This document shows, piece after piece, positions 36,763 to 47,096 of a stretch of 64,000 bases of DNA (the first letter of the stretch is position 1; the number at the start of each line of letters is the position of its first letter). The DNA lies in NCBI GenBank assembly GCA_023392125.1, contig JAEVZS010000007.1, forward strand, positions 1 to 64,000. The letters run 5' to 3'. The notes under the pieces are model-generated. The model was not told the DNA's origin, made no database searches, and saw only the letters and a list, made by a program, of their open reading frames with translations. The stretch is from Bacteroidota bacterium. GTDB lineage: Bacteria > Bacteroidota > Bacteroidia > Cytophagales > Cytophagaceae. A program made the position numbers and the translations under genes.

Positions 36763-37869
36763 ATGTACTTAAGTGCCATTCAGGTTTTAAACTTCAAGAA
36801 TTATGACGAATGTTCCCTCAGTTTTTCCCCGGCTCTCAACATTTTTGCCGGGCCCAACGGCAGTGGAAAAACCAACCTGCTCGATGCTATCTATTTTCTA
36901 TGTCTGACCAAAAGCGCTTTCCATTCCAATGACAGCCTTCTGATCCGTCATGAGGAAGACTTTTTGGTTGTAACCGGTCAGTTTATTAAGAGTTCAAAAA
37001 CTGTATCTGTCCAGGCAGGCCTGAGAAAAGGACAAAAAAAGGTATTCCAGCGGGACCGGAAGCCCTATCCCAAAATCAGTGAGCATATCGGCATGTTTCC
37101 GGTTGTTATTATCACCCCCTACGATACCGATCTGATAAGGGAAGGCAGCGAAGAGCGAAGAAAGTTTTTTGATTCTATCCTTAGTCAGACCGATACAGAA
37201 TATCTCTCTGATCTTCTTGCCTACAACAAGGTACTTAAGCAGCGTAACGCCCTCCTGAAGCTGTTTGCTGAAAATGGCCAGCAGGACCTTGACCTGCTTT
37301 CGGGATATGATTATCAGTTAATCCATTACGGAAAAAAGCTTTATGCTAAAAGAAAGAATCTGATGGATGCTTTTGCACCCGTATTTCAGCAACACTATAC
37401 CAATATATCCGATAATCAGGAACAGGTAACTCTTTCATATGAATCGGAGCTGGAAAAAGAGGATTTTGAATCGGAATTTGTACGAAACAGAAAAAAAGAT
37501 CTTTTGCTTCAACGTACTACAAAGGGGAGCCACAAAGATGATTTTCTTTTCTCCATTGAAGGGCATCCTCTGAAAACCACGGGCTCCCAGGGACAGCAGA
37601 AATCATTTGTCATCGCACTCAAACTGGCTCAGTTTGAATATATCCAACGTTGCCTCCGCCAAAAACCCATACTGCTCCTGGATGATATATTTGACAAGCT
37701 GGATCAGAACCGTATACAAAAGCTGCTGACCATGATTTCGGAAGAAGTCTTCGGTCAGGTTTTTATTACTGAAGCAGGACAAGACAGGGTGGAAAAATAC
37801 CTGCATACTATTGGCGGAGAAATTCGTACTTTTACAATTAAAGAGGGAAACGTCACAAGCCCCCTCTAA
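36763..37869 (+). CDS. recF: DNA replication and repair protein RecF
   Basis: RecF is an SMC-like ATPase that helps load RecA at gaps. The 368-residue protein has Walker A GPNGSGKT (residues 30-37), the region PYDTDLIREGSEERRKFFD, the signature TGSQGQQKSFVIALKLAQF, and Walker B ILLLDDIFDKLD (about 301-312). The gene is followed by a DUF721 gene after 15 bases, a common arrangement in Bacteroidota. It is divergent from pdhA with a 107-base A+T-rich gap. Confidence 0.95.
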   Translation: MYLSAIQVLNFKNYDECSLSFSPALNIFAGPNGSGKTNLLDAIYFLCLTKSAFHSNDSLLIRHEEDFLVVTGQFIKSSKTVSVQAGLRKGQKKVFQRDRKPYPKISEHIGMFPVVIITPYDTDLIREGSEERRKFFDSILSQTDTEYLSDLLAYNKVLKQRNALLKLFAENGQQDLDLLSGYDYQLIHYGKKLYAKRKNLMDAFAPVFQQHYTNISDNQEQVTLSYESELEKEDFESEFVRNRKKDLLLQRTTKGSHKDDFLFSIEGHPLKTTGSQGQQKSFVIALKLAQFEYIQRCLRQKPILLLDDIFDKLDQNRIQKLLTMISEEVFGQVFITEAGQDRVEKYLHTIGGEIRTFTIKEGNVTSPL

Positions 37870-37884
37870 ACCGGTTTGCATACC

Positions 37885-38205
37885 ATGAATTTCAAGAAAA
37901 AACTGACTGATGCCCAAAGGCGCTCTGAGGCCGCCCCTCTGTCGGAGTGTATAGAAGAGCTACTTAATGTATATCGGCTGAAATCCAGATACAATCAGGT
38001 TAACCTTATTGCATCCTGGCAGAAAATTATGGGCAATACAATAGCTGTACGTACTGACAAAATTTATTTCAGGGAGGACAAGCTCTATGTCAAACTGAAC
38101 TCTGCTCCCTTAAAGCACCAGCTTAGCACTGCAAGTACAAAAGTTGTAGAATTAATCAATAAAGAATACGGTGAAAACTTCGTTTCCGAAGTTATCTTTC
38201 TGTGA
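37885..38205 (+). CDS. DUF721 / DciA-like protein
   Basis: The 106-residue protein belongs to DUF721, whose better known member DciA helps load the replicative helicase DnaB. Diagnostic pieces are LSECIEELLNVYRL at the start, the strand WQKIMGNTIAVRT, and KLYVKLNSAPLKHQLS with the KH-like pattern. The ATG at 37885 fits the family length, and an in-frame TTG lies three codons upstream. It is the second gene of a recF operon. Confidence 0.88.
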   Translation: MNFKKKLTDAQRRSEAAPLSECIEELLNVYRLKSRYNQVNLIASWQKIMGNTIAVRTDKIYFREDKLYVKLNSAPLKHQLSTASTKVVELINKEYGENFVSEVIFL

Positions 38206-38371
38206 TCAATGCCTGCTGAAGCCTGAGGCATTCGAAACTCCCGACTATATATATCACCATCAGAATTACAGACAGGTAAGCTGCCGCTCAGGCAGAAAAA
38301 ACAACAGAGTTTGCTATATACTACATAAAATATCTTAACCAAAGATATACTATCTGCTACAGCACGGAAAT

Positions 38372-38396
38372 AAAAAAGGGAGGCAAGCCTCCCTTT
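38372..38396 (-). terminator. Intrinsic terminator of the gltB-gltD operon
   Basis: AAAGGGAGGC (38375-38384) pairs perfectly with GCCTCCCTTT (38387-38396), leaving only AA as loop. On the minus strand a T-run (complement of 38372-38377) follows. The hairpin lies about 25 bases after the gltD stop codon. The rest of 38206-38420 holds nothing I can support. Confidence 0.85.
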
Positions 38397-38420
38397 CTGG
38401 TATACCAATCCTATAAAGCT

Positions 38421-39896
38421 TTAAAGTGACCTTAGTTCCATAATTGAACTGTCTTTCGCCTCAAGCTTAGATTCACCTGTCAGATAAATATCAACATTGC
38501 GCGCTGCTTCTCTTCCTTCCGAGATAGCCCATACAACAAGAGACTGTCCTCTGCGCATATCTCCGGCAGAAAATACTTTGGCAACTGAGGTCTGATATTT
38601 TTCATTACACTTCACATTGCCTCTTTCATCATACTCCACGCCAAGCTCGTTAAGCATTCCGGCATGCTGGGGATGAAGAAATCCTATGGCAAGAAATGCA
38701 AGATCACATGGCACAACCTTTTCTGTTCCGGAAAGCTCCTGATACTTCGGCATTTTTCCCGGCTCCGGGGCCGTCCAGCCCATTTCTGCAACTTTTACTC
38801 CGGTCAGATTACCCTCTGCATCACCTACAAACTCTTTTGTAAACAAAGCCCACTGACGGTTACATCCTTCATCATGCGAAGTAGATGTCCTGAGTATTGT
38901 CGGCCAGTTTGGCCAGGGCATATCGGCAGTTCTCTCCGCAGGCGGCTTAGGCAGAAGCTCAACCTGAGTAACTGATTTAGCGCCATGTCTGTTGGATGTT
39001 CCCACACAGTCAGCACCGGTATCACCACCACCTATTACCAATACATGCTTGTCGGTCGCCAGAATCTCTTCTGTATGAATCTGCTTTCCGGCTACCCTTC
39101 TGTTCTGCTGAGTCAGGAAGTCCATAGCAAAATGAACCCCTTTCAGGCTTCTGCCCGGAATAGGCACATCTCTCGGAATAGTTGAACCACCACAAAGCAC
39201 AATCGCATCAAAGTCATTAAGCAATTCCTTCACCTTAACATTGTCTCCGACATTTGCATTGGTTCTGAATGTAATACCTTCTTCTTCCATCAGCTTCACT
39301 CTGCGCTCAATAACCCATTTTTCAAGTTTGAAATCCGGAATGCCGTATCGCAAAAGTCCGCCGATTTCATCAGCGCGTTCAAATACGGTAACCGAATGCC
39401 CGGCCTGGTTAAGCTGAGCTGCAGCCGCAAGTCCGGAAGGTCCGGAGCCTACCACAGCTACTTTTTTACCTGTTCTTTTAGATGGTATTCTCGGTTTGAT
39501 AATACCTTTCTGAAAGGCCACCTCTATAATTGTCTTTTCAATCTCTTCGATTGTTACCGGAGGCTTGTTGATACCAAGTACACAGGATGCCTCACAGGGT
39601 GCGGGACATATCCGCCCGGTAAACTCCGGGAAATTATTGGTGGACAACAATATACGAGCAGCGTCCTCCCACTGTTTCTCATACACTGCATCGTTAAACT
39701 CAGGAATAATATTACCCAGTGGACATCCATTATGACAGAATGGTACCCCACAGTCCATACATCTGGCAGCCTGAGTATTTATACTCTCTTCGGAAGACAG
39801 CTCGATGAACTCATTATAATGTTTTACCCTTTCCTTGGCATCCTGCTTGGATGGCAGGGACCTTTCAAATTCGAGAAAGCCTGTTGGTTTACCCAT
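38421..39896 (-). CDS. gltD: Glutamate synthase (NADPH) small subunit
   Basis: The small subunit takes electrons from NAD(P)H and passes them through FAD and iron-sulphur clusters to the large subunit. The 491-residue protein has the N-terminal cluster cysteines (CMDCGVPFCHNGCPLGN, CPAPCEASC), the FAD dinucleotide motif VGSGPSGLAAAAQL, the NADPH motif VIGGGDTGADCVGTS, and a closing AGDMRRGQSLVVWAI. Its start overlaps the end of gltB by 8 bases, suggesting translational coupling. Confidence 0.96.
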   Translation of the reverse strand: MGKPTGFLEFERSLPSKQDAKERVKHYNEFIELSSEESINTQAARCMDCGVPFCHNGCPLGNIIPEFNDAVYEKQWEDAARILLSTNNFPEFTGRICPAPCEASCVLGINKPPVTIEEIEKTIIEVAFQKGIIKPRIPSKRTGKKVAVVGSGPSGLAAAAQLNQAGHSVTVFERADEIGGLLRYGIPDFKLEKWVIERRVKLMEEEGITFRTNANVGDNVKVKELLNDFDAIVLCGGSTIPRDVPIPGRSLKGVHFAMDFLTQQNRRVAGKQIHTEEILATDKHVLVIGGGDTGADCVGTSNRHGAKSVTQVELLPKPPAERTADMPWPNWPTILRTSTSHDEGCNRQWALFTKEFVGDAEGNLTGVKVAEMGWTAPEPGKMPKYQELSGTEKVVPCDLAFLAIGFLHPQHAGMLNELGVEYDERGNVKCNEKYQTSVAKVFSAGDMRRGQSLVVWAISEGREAARNVDIYLTGESKLEAKDSSIMELRSL

Positions 39897-42800
39897 GAAT
39901 CAATACCTCCTTGTTGTCCGTTGAACCTTGCGTCTGTTGTTTTCTTTTTTCCAGTACAGCTTTGTAGTCTGTCGGCATTACCTTTACAAACTTCCGGCTG
40001 AAGCTATCCCAATCTTTCAGGATTCTCTCAGCCACATCACTGCCGGTATATTTAAAGTGATTTTTGATCAGTGTTTTAAGGGTTTCATAATCCTCGTTTT
40101 CCATTGGATCAAACTGGACCATACCCATATTAACCCTGGACTTAAATGTATCCTTCTCATCCAGCACGTAGGCAATACCTCCGCTCATGCCGGCAGCAAA
40201 GTTTCTTCCGGTTTCACCCAGAATAACAGCAACACCGCCTGTCATATATTCACAGCCATGGTCTCCGATACCTTCTACTACTGCCTTGGCTCCGGAGTTC
40301 CGCACACAGAAACGCTCACCGGCCTGTCCTCTGATATAGGCTTCTCCTGATGTCGCTCCATAGAACGCTACATTGCCGCAGATTATATTTTCACTAGGTA
40401 CAAATTTTGCCTTTGCATCAGGATACACAATCAGCTTACCACCGGAAAGCCCTTTACCAAAATAATCATTGGCTTCTCCTTCAAGCTCAAACTTGATACC
40501 ACGGGCTCCGAACGCTCCGAAGCTTTGTCCCGCAGATCCGAGGAATTTGAAGTGAATGGTTCCGTCCGGCAGTCCCTGCCCCTTATATCTCTTCGATACT
40601 TCGTAAGAAAGCATGGTTCCGGTAGAGCGGTCTTCATTGTTGATGCTGAACGATCCGCTCACTTCTTTTCCGTTTTCCAGCGCTTCCTTCGCATGCTCGA
40701 TCAGCGTAAGATCAAGAATCGCATCTATGCCATGATCCTGTTCTTCTGTCTGGTAGATACCCACGCCTTCGGCGGCATATTCCTTATGCAAAATAGCGGA
40801 CAGATCCACACTCTGATGCTTCCAGTGCTTAAGATCATCTCTCAGTTGGAGACGATCAACCTGACCTACCATCTCATTGACTGTTCTGTAGCCCAGCTCA
40901 GCCATAATTTCTCTAAGCTCTGTAGCAAGGAAGGTAAACAGGTTAACAACATGCTCCGGTTTGCCGGAGAACAATGCTCTTAAATCCTTGTTCTGCGTGG
41001 CAACCCCTACCGGACAGGTATTGAGATGACATTTACGCATCATGATACAACCTGTCGTAACAAGAGCTGCTGTAGCCACTCCCCACTCTTCTGCTCCGAG
41101 AAGTGCAGCAATCGCAAGATCACGGCCGGTCTTCATCTGTCCGTCGGCCTGTACCACGATACGGCTTCTGAGATTGTTACGAACCAGTGTCTGATGCGTC
41201 TCTGCCAGTCCAAGCTCCCACGGCAAACCGGCATGACGGATGGAACTGATCGGAGATGCTCCTGTTCCGCCATCGTATCCTGCTATAAGAACAACATCTG
41301 CATGCGCTTTTGACACACCGGCAGCAATTGTACCAACTCCCGCTTCCGAAACCAGCTTCACGTTGATTCTGGCAGCCGGATTAGAGTTTTTAAGATCATA
41401 AATCAATTGGGCAAGATCCTCAATTGAGTAAATATCGTGATGTGGCGGCGGAGAAATCAGACCTACACCCGGCGTCGAATGACGTACACGGCCGATCCAG
41501 TCATCTACTTTATCTCCGGGCAGCTGACCACCCTCTCCGGGTTTCGCTCCCTGCGCCAGTTTAATCTGTAATTCATCGGCATTGGCCAGGTAATAGCTGG
41601 TTACACCGAAACGACCTGAAGCCACCTGCTTGATTGCTGATCGTTCCCAGTCTCCGTTTGGCTTCTTCTCAAAGCGAATCTCATCTTCTCCCCCTTCACC
41701 GGAGTTACTCTTTCCGCCAATACGGTTCATAGCAATTGCCAGCGTAGTATGCGCCTCAAAAGAAATGGAACCGAAAGACATGGCACCGGTAGCAAAACGC
41801 TTGAAGATGCTTTCTATTGATTCTACTTCTTCCAGCGGCACAGGCTCAACATCGGTCCTGAATCTGAGAAGACTGCGAAGCGTAGCAGCACGCTCACTCT
41901 GATCATTAATAAGTTTTGCGTACTTTTTATAAACCTGATAGTCTCCGGTTCTTGTAGAATGCTGCAACAGGTGAATCGTCTGAGGATTGAATAAATGAAA
42001 TTCCCCGCGACGCTTCCACTGATACACACCACCTACTTCCAGTTTCTGATTAGGGATCAGCTTGGTCGGAAACGCATTCCGATGCTTAAGCAATGCTTCT
42101 TTGGCGATTCCGTCAAGTGACAATCCTCCGATTCTGGATACGGTTCTTGTAAAATATTTATCTATGACATCTTTGCGTATACCAAGGGCTTCAAAAATCT
42201 GAGCTCCCTGATAAGACTGAAGTGTTGAAATTCCCATTTTAGAGAATACTTTCAACAATCCGTCATTAATCGCTTTTATAAAATTCTTAAACAACTTTTC
42301 ATCAGGCACATCGGCTTTAATGAATCCTTTGCGCTTCTGATCCACAATGGTCTCAAACGCAAGGTATGGATTGACTGCAGATGCTCCGAAACTGATCAGC
42401 GTAGCGAAGTGGTGTACTTCCCATACATCTCCTGCTTCTACAACAATCCCAACCTTACCTCTCAGACCTTTTCTCATCAGGTGATGATGAACGGCTGAAG
42501 TGGCAAGCAATGATGGAATCGGGGCATGGCTACTGTCAATGCTTCTGTCTGAAAGCAATATAATCGAGAAGCCATCCTCAACGGCATCTGCCGCATAGTT
42601 ACAGATTCTGTTGAGCGCTTTCTCAAGTGTACCGGGCGTATCATCCGATTTGAAGAAAATATTGATTGTCTTGGTCTGGAAATAATCCTGGTCAAGATGT
42701 CTCAGCTTCTCAAGATCCTTATTGGTCAGTACCGGCTGATTCAGCTCTACCTGTCTGCAATGCATCGGAGATTCCTCCAGCAGGTTCAGCGAACCACCCA

Positions 42801-44448
42801 CATAAGAAACAAGTGACATTACCAGACGCTCTCTGATCGGATCGATCGGCGGGTTGGTAACCTGCGCAAATAATTGCTTGAAATAGCTGGAGAGATGCTG
42901 TGTCTGATCAGACAGAATGGCAAGCGGAGCATCAGTTCCCATTGAACCAAGCGGCTCTTTGCCATGCTCAGCCATTTCGTTAAGAATCTTTCTGACGTCT
43001 TCTACACTATACCCAAATGCAAGCTGCTTTTTAAGAAGAGTCTTTTCATCCGGTTGTGTATAGGCAATCTGAGGTTCAGACACTTCTGACAGCTTGATTT
43101 TATTTTTCAGCCACTCACCATAAGGCCGGGCAGTACATATTCCTTCTTTTAGCTCCTCATCACTGATAATTCTTCCCTCTTCCATGTTTACAACAAACAT
43201 TCTGCCTGGCTGCAAACGTCCCTTACTCACCACTTTGGACTGGTCAATCTCCAGCACTCCGGCTTCGGAAGCCATGATTACCTTATGATCTTCGGTTACA
43301 CAGTAACGGGAAGGTCTTAACCCGTTTCTGTCAAGAGTCGCTCCCACAATCTTTCCATCTGTAAAACAAATAGAAGCAGGACCGTCCCACGGCTCCATGA
43401 GCGTAGCATGATACTCATAAAACTCACGTTTGTAAGCGGGCATGTGCTCATTGCCATCCCATGCTTCGGGAACAAGCATCATCATTACATGAGGCAGGGA
43501 CCTTCCGGAGAGTGCAAGGAGCTCAACAACATTGTCCAGGTTGGCTGAATCCGAGTTGCTCAGGTCACAGATCGGAGTGATCATATCAAGCTCTTCTCTG
43601 GTAAAGTATTTTGAGGAGAATCCCGCCTCCTGGGCTTTCATCCAGTTAACGTTACCTTTAACAGTATTAATCTCACCGTTGTGAGCGATATATCTGAATG
43701 GCTGGGCCAGCCTGAATGACGGGAATGTATTGGTTGAAAAACGTGAATGCACAAGAGCAAGAGCCGAAACAACTTCCTTCTTCTGCAAATCGGGGAAATA
43801 CGGCCGTACCTGACGGGTAGTCAGCTGACCTTTATAAATAACAGTCTTATAGGAAAGAGAGGCGATATGAAATGCATCTTTTATCTGAGGTACCTGCAAA
43901 CGAAGAGACTCATGTACAAGTCTTGTTGTATAATTTCTCAGAACAAACAGCTTTCTCTCAAAATCATCCGGGCTTTCGATAGATTCCGGCTTCCGGATAA
44001 ATACCTGCTCCATGTATGGCTCAACAGCCAGAGCGCTCGGCCCGATCATGCTGTTGTCTACCGGCAGCTTCCGATAACCAAGAAGAGACATTCCCAGCTT
44101 CTCAATGTTTCTGTTGAATATCTCTTTACAGTCTTCTCTTAGTTTCTCATCCTGCGGGAAAAACACTACTCCTACGCCATAATCTCCGAAAGCGGGCAAT
44201 TTGATACCGATCTTGACACATTCGTCCACAAAAAACTCGTGGGGAACCTGAATAAGAATTCCGGCACCATCACCTGTATTACTTTCGCAACCACATGCTC
44301 CGCGATGCTCCATTCTGGCAAGCATAGACAGGGCGTCGGCAACAATATCGTGTGATTTTCTACCTTTAATATTGGCCACAAAACCAATACCGCATGAGTC
44401 ATGCTCAAAGCTCGGATCATATAGTCCGGTAGTGTTTCTATCTGCCAT
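39889..44448 (-). CDS. gltB: Glutamate synthase large subunit
   Basis: The large subunit makes two glutamates from glutamine and 2-oxoglutarate. The 1519-residue protein begins with a short propeptide, and Cys19 (EHDSCGIGF) should become the N-terminal catalytic cysteine of the glutaminase domain after cleavage. The FMN-binding synthase domain includes GEGGQLPGDKV, SPPPHHDIYSIEDLAQLI and GGTGASPISSI. The 3Fe-4S cysteines lie in CIMMRKCHLNTCPVG (about 1133-1147). The C-terminal beta-helix carries GXXGXG-like repeats (FGAFGARGIKFELEG, GGKLIVYPD, GATSGEAYIRGQAGERF). Together with gltD it forms the ammonium-assimilating GOGAT enzyme. Confidence 0.97.
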   Translation of the reverse strand: MADRNTTGLYDPSFEHDSCGIGFVANIKGRKSHDIVADALSMLARMEHRGACGCESNTGDGAGILIQVPHEFFVDECVKIGIKLPAFGDYGVGVVFFPQDEKLREDCKEIFNRNIEKLGMSLLGYRKLPVDNSMIGPSALAVEPYMEQVFIRKPESIESPDDFERKLFVLRNYTTRLVHESLRLQVPQIKDAFHIASLSYKTVIYKGQLTTRQVRPYFPDLQKKEVVSALALVHSRFSTNTFPSFRLAQPFRYIAHNGEINTVKGNVNWMKAQEAGFSSKYFTREELDMITPICDLSNSDSANLDNVVELLALSGRSLPHVMMMLVPEAWDGNEHMPAYKREFYEYHATLMEPWDGPASICFTDGKIVGATLDRNGLRPSRYCVTEDHKVIMASEAGVLEIDQSKVVSKGRLQPGRMFVVNMEEGRIISDEELKEGICTARPYGEWLKNKIKLSEVSEPQIAYTQPDEKTLLKKQLAFGYSVEDVRKILNEMAEHGKEPLGSMGTDAPLAILSDQTQHLSSYFKQLFAQVTNPPIDPIRERLVMSLVSYVGGSLNLLEESPMHCRQVELNQPVLTNKDLEKLRHLDQDYFQTKTINIFFKSDDTPGTLEKALNRICNYAADAVEDGFSIILLSDRSIDSSHAPIPSLLATSAVHHHLMRKGLRGKVGIVVEAGDVWEVHHFATLISFGASAVNPYLAFETIVDQKRKGFIKADVPDEKLFKNFIKAINDGLLKVFSKMGISTLQSYQGAQIFEALGIRKDVIDKYFTRTVSRIGGLSLDGIAKEALLKHRNAFPTKLIPNQKLEVGGVYQWKRRGEFHLFNPQTIHLLQHSTRTGDYQVYKKYAKLINDQSERAATLRSLLRFRTDVEPVPLEEVESIESIFKRFATGAMSFGSISFEAHTTLAIAMNRIGGKSNSGEGGEDEIRFEKKPNGDWERSAIKQVASGRFGVTSYYLANADELQIKLAQGAKPGEGGQLPGDKVDDWIGRVRHSTPGVGLISPPPHHDIYSIEDLAQLIYDLKNSNPAARINVKLVSEAGVGTIAAGVSKAHADVVLIAGYDGGTGASPISSIRHAGLPWELGLAETHQTLVRNNLRSRIVVQADGQMKTGRDLAIAALLGAEEWGVATAALVTTGCIMMRKCHLNTCPVGVATQNKDLRALFSGKPEHVVNLFTFLATELREIMAELGYRTVNEMVGQVDRLQLRDDLKHWKHQSVDLSAILHKEYAAEGVGIYQTEEQDHGIDAILDLTLIEHAKEALENGKEVSGSFSINNEDRSTGTMLSYEVSKRYKGQGLPDGTIHFKFLGSAGQSFGAFGARGIKFELEGEANDYFGKGLSGGKLIVYPDAKAKFVPSENIICGNVAFYGATSGEAYIRGQAGERFCVRNSGAKAVVEGIGDHGCEYMTGGVAVILGETGRNFAAGMSGGIAYVLDEKDTFKSRVNMGMVQFDPMENEDYETLKTLIKNHFKYTGSDVAERILKDWDSFSRKFVKVMPTDYKAVLEKRKQQTQGSTDNKEVLIHG

Positions 44449-44935
44449 TCAGTTATGTTTAAATTGTGAGATTCTTTTACCGATTAAAACCCAACGTGAA
44501 CCATTTTTCAATAGTTCAGGACTGTTATCATCTTTCGTTTGCCCTCACCAGACAAACAAAAAGACATCAAATCATGAACTAAAAGTTTGATTTTTTAAAG
44601 ACACGCGTCTACAAATTTACAGTTTAAAATTTTAAAAAAGAATTTTTTAAAGCCCGTATTTATTACATCAATTCAATATTTCTTTAAATAGTGCTAAAAA
44701 AAATTTAAATCGAAATATTTAACAAGGCTGAATTAATGAAATTTAGCAAAAAAATACCAGAAATCCGAACAGAGTAAGCCAGCTATGATTATGGAAAGGA
44801 AAACGAAAAAATACAGGATCACTGATCCGGAAAACTACCATCAAAATTGCAATATTTTGATAATGAATAAAAATTAATATAATTTCCGGATCAGCTTGCC
44901 TACTGAAGTTCAGCCAAAATAGTAAAGATTTTTCA
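44449..44935. other. A+T-rich intergenic region between gltB and manA
   Basis: No gene is supported in this stretch. On the minus strand TAAATTTG (complement of 44612-44619) fits a TAnnTTTG -7 element about 165 bases before gltB, but no -33 element is found at the usual distance. The part from 44630 to 44900 is very A+T-rich and shows no strong hairpin. Confidence 0.5.
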
Positions 44936-45916
44936 TCATATATAGACTTCCAGCAAAGAAGCTCCGGATGCCGGCTTAAGTGTTACCTGCTTAATTGCTG
45001 CCGGAAGCAGTACGGACTCTCCTTTTAATACCTGAGTTTCTCCATCTCCGTAAACAAGAGAAAAGCTGCCTTCAAAACATATGTACAAAACGAAGGAATC
45101 AATGGCTGTATAATCTCTTTCCAGCGTCCTGTCCAGAATAATCTTGTTTGTTGTAAAATAATCACAGGCTACCAGCTTAACCGGCTTTCCCGGTTCATCG
45201 GTATATAGCGACTTGTACTCCGGATATGATTTAAAGTCCAGCACATCCAGCGCTTCTTCGACATGCAGCTCTCTTTTTTTACCCTGATCGTCCACACGAT
45301 CGAAATCATAAATTCTGTACGTAATATCTGAAGTCTGCTGTATTTCGGCAATACAAATCCCCTTGCCTATGGTATGCACCCTTCCGGCAGGTATAAAAAA
45401 CACATCTCCGGCCGCTACAGATTCCTGGTTCAGAATTTCTTCCAGTCTGCCTGCTGTAAAATACTCAAGATATTCTTCGCGTGACAAATCTCTGTTAAAT
45501 CCGGCTATCAGTCTGGCATTGTCGTCTGCCTGAAAAATATACCACATTTCTGTTTTTCCCAGAGAGTTATGCCGTACTCCGGCCTGCTCATCATTCGGAT
45601 GCACCTGTATGGACAAATCCTCATTGGCATCAAGAAACTTTATAAGCAGAGGAAACTCATTCCCGCTCGTCCGGTACACTTTTTCACCGATAAGCATATC
45701 TTTATATTCACTAATGAGCTCCGGAAGGCTTTTACCTTTCAGAGGACCATTGGCAACAACGGACTCATTGCCTTTTACTCCCGAAATCTCCCAGCTCTCC
45801 CCGCAATTGGGAAGCGGCTCAAAATTTTTATTCAACAGTGACTTTAACTTCCTGCCTCCCCATATTTTGTCTTTATAGATCGGATTAAACTTAAGTGGAT
45901 ATAAAGCTGTACTCAT
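44936..45916 (-). CDS. manA: Mannose-6-phosphate isomerase, class I
   Basis: This enzyme interconverts mannose 6-phosphate and fructose 6-phosphate, feeding GDP-mannose synthesis for surface glycans. The 326-residue protein shows KIWGGRKL near the start, the metal-binding segment SIQVHPNDEQA with Gln and His ligands, KTEMWYIFQAD with the Glu ligand, and FFIPAGRVHTIGKG with the last His. The length is that of the short, Firmicutes/Bacteroidota-type form. It follows yraN on the same strand with a 31-base gap. Confidence 0.93.
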   Translation of the reverse strand: MSTALYPLKFNPIYKDKIWGGRKLKSLLNKNFEPLPNCGESWEISGVKGNESVVANGPLKGKSLPELISEYKDMLIGEKVYRTSGNEFPLLIKFLDANEDLSIQVHPNDEQAGVRHNSLGKTEMWYIFQADDNARLIAGFNRDLSREEYLEYFTAGRLEEILNQESVAAGDVFFIPAGRVHTIGKGICIAEIQQTSDITYRIYDFDRVDDQGKKRELHVEEALDVLDFKSYPEYKSLYTDEPGKPVKLVACDYFTTNKIILDRTLERDYTAIDSFVLYICFEGSFSLVYGDGETQVLKGESVLLPAAIKQVTLKPASGASLLEVYI

Positions 45917-45947
45917 AATGCTGCACTAAAAAGTATTTTACGATTAA

Positions 45948-46286
45948 TCAAAATGCGTCCTCAAAATGTTCTACTTCTTTTCCGGTTATCGCCACAATAT
46001 CAAACCGGATATCTGACGTCCAGTTTATCCGTGCGATAAAAGCTTCAGCTGTATCAAGTACTTTTTTCCTCTTCGCAGACCTGACTGATTCCTCCGGATA
46101 GCCGAAAGCCGAACATGAACGAAATTTTACTTCTACAAAGATGAGGATATTATCTTTTTTTACAATAAGATCAATTTCTCCATGTCCATAGCGATAGTTT
46201 TTTTCTATCAGCTCATACTTCTTTTCCGTAAGAAACCGCGCTGCAATAACTTCTCCTTCTTTCCCCAGTGATTGCCTGTCCGCCAT
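45948..46286 (-). CDS. YraN family endonuclease-like protein (UPF0102)
   Basis: The 112-residue protein has the restriction-endonuclease-like fold signature: GKEGEVIAARFLTEKKYELIEKN split as an N-terminal helix and strand, then GHGEIDLIVKKDNILIFVEVKFR, which contains the E...D...E-V-K catalytic pattern. The family's cellular role is unresolved, with nuclease activity likely. The start at 46286 (MADRQSLGKEGE) fits the family. A longer frame to 46361 would add a basic leader that overlaps the lipB start region. It is divergent from lipB. Confidence 0.85.
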   Translation of the reverse strand: MADRQSLGKEGEVIAARFLTEKKYELIEKNYRYGHGEIDLIVKKDNILIFVEVKFRSCSAFGYPEESVRSAKRKKVLDTAEAFIARINWTSDIRFDIVAITGKEVEHFEDAF

Positions 46287-46299
46287 AAAAGAAAAATCG

Positions 46300-46326
46300 T
46301 TGTTATGGAAAAAGTGTTTAATTTTG
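46300..46326 (+). promoter_or_regulatory. Candidate promoter for lipB
   Basis: TTG at 46300-46302 is followed after 16 bases by TAATTTTG (46319-46326), a full TAnnTTTG match. It lies 30 bases before the ATG at 46356. This supports that start over the upstream in-frame ATG at 46305. Confidence 0.4.
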
Positions 46327-46355
46327 CCCGGAATATTAAGGATATTCCTGTAGTG

Positions 46356-47096
46356 ATGCAAATTAAAAACAAAAACGTAGTATTCTCAAATACAGGCCTG
46401 ATCGATTATAAAGACTCATGGGACCTTCAGACACTCCTGTTTAACCGGATCATTGAGAAAAAGATCGCCAACAGAAGCCTGGATCCGGACAAGACAGAGC
46501 CTGTCGAAAACTATCTGTTATTCTGTCAGCATCCTCATGTATATACGCTCGGGAAAAGCGGCAAGGCAGATAATCTGCTAATCTCCGGGGAATATCTCCA
46601 GGCAAAAGGGGCCACTTATTATGAAATCAACCGGGGCGGAGATATTACCTATCACGGACCAGGGCAGATTACGGCATATCCTATCCTTGATCTGGACAAC
46701 TTCTTTACGGATATCCATAAATATCTGCGCTTGCTGGAAGAAGCCGTCATTCGTACTATTGCAGAGTATGGTATCACCGGTGGCCGTATCGATGGGCTTA
46801 CCGGAGTCTGGGTTGATTATGAGAATCCTTCCGGCGCCAGAAAGATCTGCGCCATGGGTGTAAAAACCAGCCGCTGGGTTACCATGCACGGACTTGGCTT
46901 CAATGTCAATACAGATTTGAGCTATTTTGGCCATATCGTACCCTGCGGTATACAGGACAAAGCCGTGACTTCACTTGCCGGAGAACTGGGTCGGGAGATA
47001 GATATGGAAGAAGTTGAAAATAAACTATTACTGCATCTGACAGAGCTTTTTGAAATGCAGCTCATCAGAAAAGATTTACAGCAACTGATACAATGA
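46356..47096 (+). CDS. lipB: Octanoyl-[acyl-carrier-protein]:protein N-octanoyltransferase
   Basis: LipB moves octanoyl groups from acyl carrier protein to lipoyl domains, needed by enzymes such as the pyruvate dehydrogenase complex whose E1 alpha gene is in this window. The protein of 246 residues shows LFCQHPHVYTLGKSGKADN, RGGDITYHGPGQITAYPILD, KICAMGVKTSRWVTMHG with the catalytic Lys, and HIVPCGIQDKAVTS with the catalytic Cys (about residue 195). The ATG at 46356 lies behind a good promoter box. An ATG at 46305 would add 17 residues. The next gene overlaps by 4 bases. Confidence 0.94.
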   Translation: MQIKNKNVVFSNTGLIDYKDSWDLQTLLFNRIIEKKIANRSLDPDKTEPVENYLLFCQHPHVYTLGKSGKADNLLISGEYLQAKGATYYEINRGGDITYHGPGQITAYPILDLDNFFTDIHKYLRLLEEAVIRTIAEYGITGGRIDGLTGVWVDYENPSGARKICAMGVKTSRWVTMHGLGFNVNTDLSYFGHIVPCGIQDKAVTSLAGELGREIDMEEVENKLLLHLTELFEMQLIRKDLQQLIQ